From an uncultured Paraburkholderia sp. (GTDB lineage Bacteria > Pseudomonadota > Gammaproteobacteria > Burkholderiales > Burkholderiaceae): 11,272 nt of DNA. The notes beneath the pieces are model-generated. The model ran no database searches. It saw only the letters and a list, made by a program, of their open reading frames with translations, and was not told the DNA's origin. Shown piece by piece: positions 1-5,463 of this stretch. Made by a program: the position numbers and the translations under genes. The stretch covers positions 1-11,272 of the forward strand of contig CALFSF010000289.1 in assembly GCA_937917025.1 (NCBI GenBank). Direction: 5' to 3'. The stretch's first letter is position 1, and the number at the start of each line of letters is the position of its first letter.

Positions 1-480
1 CATGATCAGCACGTCGGGATCGTTGACGAGCGCGCGGGCCAGCGTGAGGCGCCGCTTCATGCCGCCCGAGAGTTCGCCGACGCGCGCATCGGCCTTGCTT
101 TCGAGCCGCGCGAATTCGAGCAACGACGGCACGAGTTCGCGCGTTCGCGCCGCGCTCAGGCCGAAGTAGCGGCCGAACACCAGCAGATTCTCGCGGACGG
201 TGAAATCGGGATCGAGGTTGTCGAACTGCGGCACGACGCCCACGCGCATGCGCGCGTAACGCGCCCGCGACGGAATCGGCTCGCCGCAAAGACGGATCGT
301 GCCCGCATCGGGTGCGGCGATGCCGAGCAGCATGCGCAGGGTCGTCGTCTTGCCAGCGCCGTTCGGGCCGAGCAGGCCAAAACACTCGCCGGCGCGCACG
401 TGGAACGAGAGGCCGTCGACGACGGTCTTATTTCCATAGTGCTTCTTCACGTCTTCGAATTCGATTGCGACTGCTGACAT
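1..480 (-). CDS. NodI-like ABC-2 exporter ATP-binding protein, partial (C-terminal part off window)
   Basis: Nucleotide-binding subunit of an ABC-2 type exporter that would power a NodJ-like membrane partner at the inner membrane. The first 160 residues are present, starting MSAVAIEFEDVKKHYGNK. Walker A is GPNGAGKTT (38-46), the Q-loop is VVPQFDN (Gln85) and the ABC signature LSGGM is at 137-141. The frame stays open through position 1 at the hydrophobic strand of Walker B (DVLIM), so the DEP catalytic acid and the H-loop lie outside. PQFDNLDPDFTVRENLLVFGRYFG is the pattern I associate with Burkholderia proteins labelled NodI. That label reflects similarity only; nothing here points to nodulation. 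The start at 480 is preceded by GGAG/AGG-like bases 9 or more bases upstream. It is divergent from the universal stress gene. The fold is certain, the substrate unknown. Confidence 0.93.
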   Translation of the reverse strand, partial: MSAVAIEFEDVKKHYGNKTVVDGLSFHVRAGECFGLLGPNGAGKTTTLRMLLGIAAPDAGTIRLCGEPIPSRARYARMRVGVVPQFDNLDPDFTVRENLLVFGRYFGLSAARTRELVPSLLEFARLESKADARVGELSGGMKRRLTLARALVNDPDVLIM

Positions 481-564
481 GGGGCGAGACCTGCTCCGTT
501 CGTTTCGAACCTGCGTTGAAAGCGTCCTGCGAGGGTTGCGACGCCTGCGCGGCGAGGGCAGGCT

Positions 565-570
565 ATTCTA
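565..570 (-). promoter_or_regulatory. Possible -10 element (TAGAAT) for the NodI-like gene
   Basis: On the minus strand TAGAAT lies about 85 bases upstream of the NodI-like start, within the 265-base divergent region. It differs from TATAAT at one base. I see no convincing -35 hexamer 16-18 bases further upstream, so this is a weak call from the sequence alone. Confidence 0.25.
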
Positions 571-622
571 AGGGCATCGCTGGCGACGCGTCGGGTGTCA
601 TGAGGCCGTGACGGGGCGTCTT

Positions 623-651
623 TTGCACTGCGGCAAGGCATCAAATACGGT
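623..651 (+). promoter_or_regulatory. Possible sigma-70 promoter for the universal stress gene
   Basis: TTGCAC (623-628) and TACGGT (646-651) are separated by exactly 17 bases and point toward the universal stress gene. Transcription would start near 658 and leave a leader of about 90 bases. The -35 is good and the -10 is poor, which would fit an activated or weak promoter. I saw no clear FNR/ANR box (TTGAT-N4-ATCAA) in this gap. Confidence 0.3.
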
Positions 652-745
652 GGGGACGCACCTGGCGTTTTCCATCTCTTGCAACCTGAATTGCGGCGCA
701 CCATGATTGAACCGAAGCCGCGATCGACGCGGATGGGAGATGACC

Positions 746-1210
746 ATGGCGAGCTACAAAAAAATCCTGCTGTGCTACGACGGCTCGCGCGAAGGGCGCA
801 AGGCGCTGCGTTGCGGTGCTGACCTTGCACTGGACCTGAAGGCCGAAGCGCACCTGCTGTCGGTCGTCGACATGCGCTCGAGCATCGCGCAGAGCGCGGG
901 CCTCCTCACCGATGTCGCGTGCGGCCGGTTCGAGGACACCGCCCGCGAGATTCTCCAGGAAGGCGTGAGCTGGCTCACCGAACGCGGCGTTCAGGCGCAC
1001 GGGCATTTTGCGTTCGGGCATCCAATCGACGAAATCGCCAGTCTGGCGAACCAGTTGCAAGTCGACCTGGTCGTGGTCGGCCATCGATGCCGCACCGGTC
1101 TTTCGCGATGGTGGATGGGCGCGGGCAACACGCCGCTGCTGGACCGCGTCTCGTGCAGCATCCTCGTCGCCTGTTCGTCGGTGGAAGAGCAGCAACAGGC
1201 CGCTGCCTGA
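746..1210 (+). CDS. Universal stress protein, UspA family, single domain
   Basis: Small cytoplasmic stress protein of 154 residues, the usual length of one Usp domain. The N-terminal strand and loop KKILLCYDGS (Asp12) is the classic nucleotide-side motif. A central FGHP (90-93) and the C-terminal VVVGHRCRTGLSRWWMGAG (from about 109) follow family order. ATP-binding members carry G-x2-G-x9-G-(S/T). Here the first half reads GHRC, so the second glycine is cysteine, and the second half is GAGN; ATP binding is therefore uncertain. I chose the ATG at 746 because GGGAG (735-739) sits six bases before it. The in-frame ATG at 740 abuts that ribosome site, and a longer TTG start at 707 lacks one. The gene stands alone, divergent from the ABC gene and convergent with the DUF2939 gene. 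Its exact stress role cannot be read from the sequence. Confidence 0.92.
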   Translation: MASYKKILLCYDGSREGRKALRCGADLALDLKAEAHLLSVVDMRSSIAQSAGLLTDVACGRFEDTAREILQEGVSWLTERGVQAHGHFAFGHPIDEIASLANQLQVDLVVVGHRCRTGLSRWWMGAGNTPLLDRVSCSILVACSSVEEQQQAAA

Positions 1211-1219
1211 GGTTTCACC

Positions 1220-1260
1220 CGATCTCGGGGCCGCACGACGCGGTTCAGTCGTCGAGATCG
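1220..1260. terminator. Inverted repeat at a convergent gene junction, possible bidirectional terminator
   Basis: CGATCTCG (1220-1227) and CGAGATCG (1253-1260) are perfect reverse complements. Inside them ACGAC (1235-1239) pairs with GTCGT (1248-1252) around an 8-base loop, leaving a 7-base bulge on one side. The hairpin lies 10 bases after the universal stress stop and covers the last codons of the convergent DUF2939 gene. No T-tract follows on either strand, so intrinsic termination is uncertain. Confidence 0.35.
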
Positions 1261-1910
1261 ACGGCGGACAGCTTCCACGAAAAGAGTCCATCGCGACGCA
1301 GGATCGCCGAATACCGCGTATCGCCGACGCCGTGCCGGTACGTGACGACGAATTCGTTGATCCCGCGATATCCGGTTGTCGTTTGCGGCGGCTGGGGCGG
1401 CGTCTGCTGAACCAGGGTCGAGGCGGCGGAAGGAGCGGGCGCCGTTGCTGTTGCAGCGGGCGGCGCGTCCGTCGGGCCGCCCGTTGCGCCGTTCATCGCC
1501 GGGCCGGCCGGCTCCGGTGGCCGTTCGCCGGGTTCGCCGCGCGGCGGCATGCCGTTCAGCAGGGCGGCGACGCCATCTGGCGTCGCATACGCATCCACCA
1601 GCGGACCAATCAACGCCACGCCAATCATTGCGCCGATCGCGGCAAGCGGATTGCCGTTGTGTTGCGTATCGAGCCGTCGCGCGAGCAGGCCGGTGACCTG
1701 TTGCTTCAGGCTGTCGCGCAGTGCCGGAAAGTCGACGTATTCATTGACCGTTTCGGCATCGCGGGCGTCGGCCGCCTGCTTGAGGCGATCGAGCGCGACG
1801 TAAGGTGACGCATAACCATACCCCAGCGCGGCGATGACAGCGACAACCACGACCGTCATCACGAACGCGTGGACGCGCCGTCGATTTCGTACGGGAACCG
1901 AAACACTCAT
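1245..1910 (-). CDS. DUF2939-type membrane-anchored protein
   Basis: A 221-residue protein of unknown function that I place in the DUF2939 family by its layout and by motifs such as SPYVALDRLKQAADARD and YVDFPALRDSLKQQV. A basic N-terminus (RNRRRVH) precedes one hydrophobic segment at about 15-33, which suggests a signal anchor with the rest in the periplasm. Residues about 35-118 form the conserved part. Residues about 121-178 are a Pro/Ala/Thr-rich low-complexity linker. The last 40 residues (YRGINEFVVTYR to DLDD) look like a small folded beta segment. I prefer the ATG at 1910: GAAGAG lies nine bases upstream, whereas the alternative ATG at 1937 has no visible ribosome site and would add nine polar residues before the anchor. 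It follows the SOS operon in the same direction, about 130 bases after its last stop. No function is proposed. Confidence 0.85.
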   Translation of the reverse strand: MSVSVPVRNRRRVHAFVMTVVVVAVIAALGYGYASPYVALDRLKQAADARDAETVNEYVDFPALRDSLKQQVTGLLARRLDTQHNGNPLAAIGAMIGVALIGPLVDAYATPDGVAALLNGMPPRGEPGERPPEPAGPAMNGATGGPTDAPPAATATAPAPSAASTLVQQTPPQPPQTTTGYRGINEFVVTYRHGVGDTRYSAILRRDGLFSWKLSAVDLDD

Positions 1911-1973
1911 AAGTTGCGACTCTTCGTTAAACGTCATTTAACGTTGACCGCAACAAGGCGGAAAACGATCCCT

Positions 1974-2002
1974 TGCAGTGCGCCATACCGCGGCACCCTG
2001 CA
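1974..2002 (-). terminator. Possible terminator of the lexA operon
   Basis: A hairpin lies about 42 bases beyond the stop of the SOS-linked gene. TGCAG pairs with CTGCA, a single mismatch follows, then GTGCC pairs with GGCGC (one G-U) around a seven-base loop. On the minus strand a short TTTT run (1965-1962) follows eight bases after the stem, which is further than usual for an intrinsic terminator. It also sits in the leader region of the DUF2939 gene. Confidence 0.35.
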
Positions 2003-2043
2003 GGAAACCATTCTCGCACGCCTCCGGTTGTCTCCCTCTTTCG

Positions 2044-2385
2044 TTACTCGAACAGCGCGCCTTGCAGCGCCGCGCTTTCCTCGGCGATGCAGCGATCGAT
2101 CATCCTGCAGACCGCGTCGACCGTTCCCACCATGATGAGTCGCGACGGCCCGTGATACACACGCACCGGCGCGCGACGCCCCGGCTCCGCGTTTAGCCCC
2201 GAGTTCAGCGAGACACGCGCAAACGCTGGCATCGCGGACGGCAACGTGGGCGCTTCCGCCGTTGCGTCGCGCTCGAAGAGCGACGGCGCACGGAGGACGT
2301 CGAGCGCCCCGCACGGCACCAGGTTGCGCAGATGACGCAGGCGTCCGAACGGACGGAAAGGGAGCAGGCGGGCAAGGCGTTCCAT
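2044..2385 (-). CDS. Uncharacterised 113-residue protein in the lexA operon
   Basis: I do not recognise this protein. It has an Arg/Leu-rich N-terminus (MERLARLLPFRPFGRLRHLR) that could be amphipathic, a Pro/Ala-rich middle (residues 40-70), and a compact C-terminal part with RVYHGPSRLIMVGTVDAVCR (75-94) and IDRCIAEE. That last part looks like two beta strands and a helix. No transmembrane segment or signal peptide is evident, and there are three cysteines (25, 93, 99). The start is well supported: GGAGAG lies a few bases before the ATG, 19 bases after the lexA stop. That spacing and orientation imply cotranscription with lexA and hence DNA-damage induction. Pseudomonas places the division inhibitor sulA behind lexA, but this protein is shorter and I see no resemblance to SulA. 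It is real by position and ribosome site; its function is unknown. Confidence 0.8.
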   Translation of the reverse strand: MERLARLLPFRPFGRLRHLRNLVPCGALDVLRAPSLFERDATAEAPTLPSAMPAFARVSLNSGLNAEPGRRAPVRVYHGPSRLIMVGTVDAVCRMIDRCIAEESAALQGALFE

Positions 2386-2404
2386 GAAACTCTCCAGGCG
2401 AAGT

Positions 2405-3055
2405 TCAGAATTCAGTCGGGCGGATCAGCCCGACCGCAATGCCTTCGAGCGCAAATTCCCCGCTGCCGGCCTGAACAAAAATGTTGTCGTAATCGGGGTT
2501 CTCGGCGATCAGTTCGATGCCGTCCGGCCGGCGCTTCAGGCGCTTGACCGTGACGTCGTCGCCAATCCGGGCCACGATGATCTGCCCGTCTTTCGCTTCG
2601 CTCTTCTTCTGGACGGCGAGCAGGTCGCCGTCGAAGATGCCGGCGTCGCGCATCGACAGCCCGCGCACCTTCAGCAGGTAGTCCGGCTTGCTCGAAAAGA
2701 GAGCCGGGTCGCAGGCGTAATGCTGTGAGATATGTTCCTGCGCGAGGATCGGGCTGCCGGCCGCAACCCGGCCGATCAGCGGCAGCGACAGCTGCATGAT
2801 GCTCGAGTGCGGCAGCGTGAACTGATAGGGGCTGTCATCGGAACCCGATAGCAGGCGGATGCCACGCGAGGCGCCCGCTGCAAGCTCGATCACGCCCTTG
2901 CGCGCCAGCGCGCGCAGATGTTCCTCCGCCGAGTTCGCCGAGCTGAAACCCAGTTCGGCCGCGATCTCCGCGCGGGTGGGCGGAAAGCCGGTGCGTTCGA
3001 TCGCCCGGCGGATCAGATCGAAAACCTGCTGCTGTCGTGCGGTGAGTTTGGTCAT
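2405..3055 (-). CDS. lexA: LexA, SOS response repressor and self-cleaving protease
   Basis: Represses DNA-damage genes and cleaves itself when RecA filaments form. The 216 residues comprise an N-terminal winged-helix DNA-binding domain (1-70; MTKLTARQQQVFDLI, then GFPPTRAEIAAELGF with the recognition helix SSANSAEEHLRAL), a linker, and a C-terminal S24-type peptidase domain. The cleavage site is Ala99-Gly100 (VAAGSP). The catalytic serine is Ser134 (RGLSMRDAGI) and the general-base lysine is Lys171 (DVTVKRLKR). These match Ser119 and Lys156 of E. coli LexA, so the protein looks fully functional. The start at 3055 gives the canonical MTKLTARQ N-terminus; an upstream in-frame ATG at 3115 would translate through the operators. 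Two LexA boxes precede it, so it should be autorepressed. A small unknown gene follows 19 bases downstream. Confidence 0.98.
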   Translation of the reverse strand: MTKLTARQQQVFDLIRRAIERTGFPPTRAEIAAELGFSSANSAEEHLRALARKGVIELAAGASRGIRLLSGSDDSPYQFTLPHSSIMQLSLPLIGRVAAGSPILAQEHISQHYACDPALFSSKPDYLLKVRGLSMRDAGIFDGDLLAVQKKSEAKDGQIIVARIGDDVTVKRLKRRPDGIELIAENPDYDNIFVQAGSGEFALEGIAVGLIRPTEF

Positions 3056-3062
3056 GGCGCCA

Positions 3063-3078
3063 CTGTATGGATGAACAG
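3063..3078 (-). promoter_or_regulatory. LexA box proximal to lexA
   Basis: CTGTATGGATGAACAG fits CTGT-N8-ACAG exactly in its two half sites. It ends seven bases from the lexA ATG, so bound LexA would cover the translation start region as well as the early transcript. Only the half sites are symmetric; the eight-base core is not. Confidence 0.85.
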
Positions 3079-3082
3079 GTGA

Positions 3083-3098
3083 CTGTATTTTTATACAG
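3083..3098 (-). promoter_or_regulatory. LexA box distal to lexA, overlapping the promoter
   Basis: CTGTATTTTTATACAG is a near-perfect palindrome with an AT-rich core, the stronger of the two SOS boxes. Its centre is 20 bp from the centre of the proximal box, about two helical turns, so two dimers would sit on the same DNA face. On the minus strand its core contains the likely -10 bases. Confidence 0.93.
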
Positions 3099-3115
3099 TA
3101 GCCGCCGCATTTCAA
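3088..3115 (-). promoter_or_regulatory. Probable lexA promoter
   Basis: On the minus strand TTGAAA (3115-3110) is a good -35. An AT-rich stretch 14 to 17 bases downstream offers -10 candidates: TATAAA at spacing 14, TAAAAA at spacing 16. The -10 lies inside the distal LexA box, which gives a direct route to repression. The exact -10 is ambiguous. Confidence 0.5.
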
Positions 3116-3221
3116 GCTTTACTTTAAGTTCCGCCGGACCAGGGCTGCCGGAACGGCGATTTTCGGCGCTATGACGTCCGGATTAACGTCGCAACACCAC
3201 GCCGGGCGGTCGTTACCACTT

Positions 3222-3279
3222 TTGAGTATTAAAAAATGAAGAACAATTATTTTTAATGATGAAGGCCGTTCGATAGACT
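3222..3279 (+). promoter_or_regulatory. Sulfate operon promoter region with AT-rich candidate CysB site
   Basis: In this GC-rich surrounding, 3222-3257 is strikingly AT-rich and contains a perfect 8-base inverted repeat: ATTAAAAA (3228-3235) and TTTTTAAT (3250-3257), 14 bases apart. TAGACT at 3274-3279 could serve as -10 with only a weak -35 (TTTTAA at 3251-3256). An alternative promoter is TTGAGT (3222-3227) with AATTAT (3245-3250) at spacing 17. CysB is known to bind poorly conserved AT-rich sites just upstream of weak -35 elements, and the arrangement fits that. The assignment to CysB is inference. Confidence 0.45.
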
Positions 3280-3347
3280 GGCCTCCAATCGATGCAAAGC
3301 AACGCACACACGCCGCAATAACGAAAGAACAAACCGGAGAATCTGGA

Positions 3348-4385
3348 ATGAGCATCAGCACGGGGCTGGCAGGCAGGACACGAAAAATCGTCACGGCGCT
3401 CGCGCTGGGCGTCGCGGCAGCGGCCGGTTTCGCCGCTCAGGCGCACGCCGCGGATACGACGTTACTGAACGTCTCGTACGATCCGACGCGCGAGTTGTAT
3501 CAGGACGTCAATCAGGCGTTCGGCAAGGAATGGAAGGCGAAGACCGGCGAGCAGATCACGTTCAAGCAGTCGCATGGCGGCTCGGGCGCCCAGGCGCGCT
3601 CGGTGCTCGACGGGCTGCAGGCCGACGTGGTGACGCTGGCGCTTGCCTATGACATCGACGCGCTCGCTGCGAAGGGGCTCATCAACAAGGACTGGCAGAA
3701 GCGTCTGCCGGACAACGCGTCGCCGTACACGTCGACGATCGTGTTTCTCGTGCGCAAGGGCAACCCGAAGCACATCAAGGACTGGGACGACCTCGTGAAG
3801 CCGGGCGTGTCGATCGTGACGCCGAACCCGAAGACATCGGGCGGCGCGCGCTGGAACTATCTGGCCGCGTGGGCCTATGCCGAACATCAGCCGGGCGGCA
3901 ACGCCCAGAAGGCGAAGGAGTTCGTCGGCAAGCTTTACAAGAATGCAGGCGTGCTCGACTCCGGCGCACGCGGCGCGACGACGAGCTTCGTGCAGCGCGA
4001 TATCGGCGACGTGCTGATCGCGTGGGAAAACGAAGCGTTCCTGTCGATCAAGGAATTCGGCGCGGACAAGTTCGAGATCGTCGTGCCTTCGGTGAGCATC
4101 CTCGCCGAACCGCCGGTCGCGGTGGTCGACAAGGTGGTCGATAAACACGGCACGCGCAAGCTGGCCGAGGCGTATCTGAACTTCCTGTATAGCGAGGAAG
4201 GCCAGGAGATCGCCGCGAAGAACTTCTACCGGCCGCGTTCGGACAAGGTGCCGGCTGCGCTGACGGCGAAGTTTCCGAAGCTGAAGCTCTATACCGTCGA
4301 CGACAGCTTCGGCGGCTGGGCCAACGCGCAGAAGACTCACTTCGCGGACGGCGGCGTCTTCGATTCGATCTATCAGCCGCAGTGA
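3348..4385 (+). CDS. sbp: Periplasmic sulfate-binding protein
   Basis: Captures sulfate in the periplasm and hands it to the CysT/CysW channel. The 345-residue precursor is of normal family length. A Sec signal peptide covers 1-34: RTRK basic region, the hydrophobic run IVTALALGVAAAAGFAA, and cleavage after AHA. The mature part has the family blocks LLNVSYDPTRELYQDVN (39-55), QSHGGSGAQARSVLDGLQAD (74-93), the NPKTSGGARWNYLAAWAY block (160-177) and GVLDSGARGATTSFVQRDIGD. These correspond to the prokaryotic sulfate-binding signatures. The start is supported by GGAG eight bases upstream of the ATG. It is the first gene of the operon and is followed by a strong stem-loop before cysT. It could also carry thiosulfate, but the sequence resembles Sbp more than CysP. 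Expression is probably CysB-dependent under sulfur limitation. Confidence 0.97.
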   Translation: MSISTGLAGRTRKIVTALALGVAAAAGFAAQAHAADTTLLNVSYDPTRELYQDVNQAFGKEWKAKTGEQITFKQSHGGSGAQARSVLDGLQADVVTLALAYDIDALAAKGLINKDWQKRLPDNASPYTSTIVFLVRKGNPKHIKDWDDLVKPGVSIVTPNPKTSGGARWNYLAAWAYAEHQPGGNAQKAKEFVGKLYKNAGVLDSGARGATTSFVQRDIGDVLIAWENEAFLSIKEFGADKFEIVVPSVSILAEPPVAVVDKVVDKHGTRKLAEAYLNFLYSEEGQEIAAKNFYRPRSDKVPAALTAKFPKLKLYTVDDSFGGWANAQKTHFADGGVFDSIYQPQ

Positions 4386-4419
4386 AGCCATGTGGCGACG
4401 GGTGAGGTTTGAGTAGCAA

Positions 4420-4458
4420 GGCCAGAAAGGCGCGCCCGTCGGGTGCGCCTTTCTGGCC
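4420..4458 (+). terminator. Strong intercistronic stem-loop between sbp and cysT
   Basis: GGCCAGAAAGGCGC (4420-4433) is perfectly complementary to GCGCCTTTCTGGCC (4445-4458). The inner bases add three G-C pairs and one G-U pair, giving up to 18 stacked pairs closed by a three-base GTC loop. No T-tract follows, so it is not a classical intrinsic terminator. It starts 35 bases after the sbp stop and ends about 94 bases before cysT. It could stabilise the 3' end of an abundant sbp message or partly attenuate transcription into the permease genes. Confidence 0.65.
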
Positions 4459-4551
4459 AGATAGACCCCGAAGTTTCAACCCGGCTAAATCCGCTTTCGC
4501 ATGTCTCGAGCATGTACTGAACGCGGTTTTAACCCCGAACGAGCATCCAGC

Positions 4552-5463
4552 ATGACGACGTTGACCTTCCGCAAGCCGAGCGCGTTGCCCGGCTTCGGCC
4601 TGACACTCGGCATCACCGTGGCGTATCTGAGCCTCATAGTGCTGATTCCGCTTGCGGCGACCTTTCTGAAAACCGCGACGCTCGACTGGGCGCAGTTCGT
4701 GCGCGCCGTGACGTCGCCGCGCGTGCTCGCGTCGTACCGGCTGACGTTCTTCGCCGCGCTCGGCGGCGCGCTGATCAACGCGGTGTTCGGCTTTCTGGTG
4801 GCGTGGGTGCTGGTGCGCTACACGTTTCCTTTCAGGCGCCTCGTCGATGCCGTCGTCGATCTGCCGTTCGCGCTGCCGACCTCCGTGGCCGGCATTTCGC
4901 TTGCCGCCGTGTATGCGGGCAACGGCTGGCTCGGACAGTTTCTCGTGCCGCTCGGCATCAAGGTCGCGTTCACGCCGGCGGGCGTGCTGGTCGCGCTGAC
5001 GTTCATCGGCTTGCCGTTCGTCGTGCGGACCGTGCAGCCGGTGCTGGAGGAATTCGAGCGCGAACAGGAAGAAGCGGCCGCCTGCCTCGGCGCGTCGCGC
5101 TGGCTGACGTTTCGCCGGGTCGTGCTGCCCTCCGTTTTCCCCGCGCTGCTCACGGGCTTCGCGCTGGCTTTCGCCCGTGCGCTCGGCGAGTACGGCTCGG
5201 TGATTTTCATCGCGGGCAACGTGCCGATGAAATCTGAAATCACCTCGCTTCTCATCATCACCAAGCTCGAACAGTACGACTATGCGGGCGCGACGGCGCT
5301 GGCGGTTGTCATGCTGGTCGTGTCGTTCCTGATGCTGCTGCTGATCAACACGCTGCAGTGGTATCTGCAACGGCGTACGAGCCGCGGTGCGTCCGGGCCG
5401 GCGGTGCCGCCGGGGTCGCATGCGAACAGCGCGGGCGCTGTCGTCGCCGGAGGTGCGCAATGA
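4552..5463 (+). CDS. cysT: Sulfate/thiosulfate ABC transporter permease CysT
   Basis: One of the two membrane channel subunits for sulfate uptake. The 303-residue protein has about six hydrophobic segments (roughly 17-38, 62-88, 100-122, 142-160, 199-222, 248-270) and the EAA loop that docks onto CysA at 174-199 (EAAACLGASRWLTFRRVVLP). RLTFFAALGGALINAVFGFLVAW and DLPFALPTSVAGI are typical of CysT. The start at 4552 gives MTTLTFRKPSALPGFG; a longer in-frame ATG at 4501 adds a 17-residue Arg/Cys-containing stretch with no ribosome site. The ribosome site for 4552 is also weak (GAG about nine bases upstream). The last 30 residues after YLQRRTSRG form a Gly/Ala/Pro tail that is longer than in enterobacterial CysT. 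Its stop overlaps the cysW start (ATGA), which indicates translational coupling. The gene is also called cysU. Confidence 0.96.
   Translation: MTTLTFRKPSALPGFGLTLGITVAYLSLIVLIPLAATFLKTATLDWAQFVRAVTSPRVLASYRLTFFAALGGALINAVFGFLVAWVLVRYTFPFRRLVDAVVDLPFALPTSVAGISLAAVYAGNGWLGQFLVPLGIKVAFTPAGVLVALTFIGLPFVVRTVQPVLEEFEREQEEAAACLGASRWLTFRRVVLPSVFPALLTGFALAFARALGEYGSVIFIAGNVPMKSEITSLLIITKLEQYDYAGATALAVVMLVVSFLMLLLINTLQWYLQRRTSRGASGPAVPPGSHANSAGAVVAGGAQ

Noticed and set aside
1..480. A nodulation locus, suggested by NodI likeness
   Set aside because: NodI-like ATPases are common in non-nodulating Burkholderiaceae, and no nodABC, nod box or other symbiosis gene is visible.
312..611. A plus-strand 99-codon frame opposite the ABC gene start
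   Set aside because: It covers Walker A coding sequence in antisense and runs through the divergent promoter region; the product is Arg/Ala/Cys-rich without pattern.
3119..3446. Minus-strand open frames in the lexA-sbp gap (77 and 91 codons)
   Set aside because: They overlap the sbp signal peptide coding region and the promoter island, and show no ribosome site or conserved-looking sequence.
4048..5460. A 470-codon minus-strand open frame across sbp and cysT
   Set aside because: Extremely rich in Arg, His, Glu and Gln, with no recognisable fold and two certain genes on the other strand.
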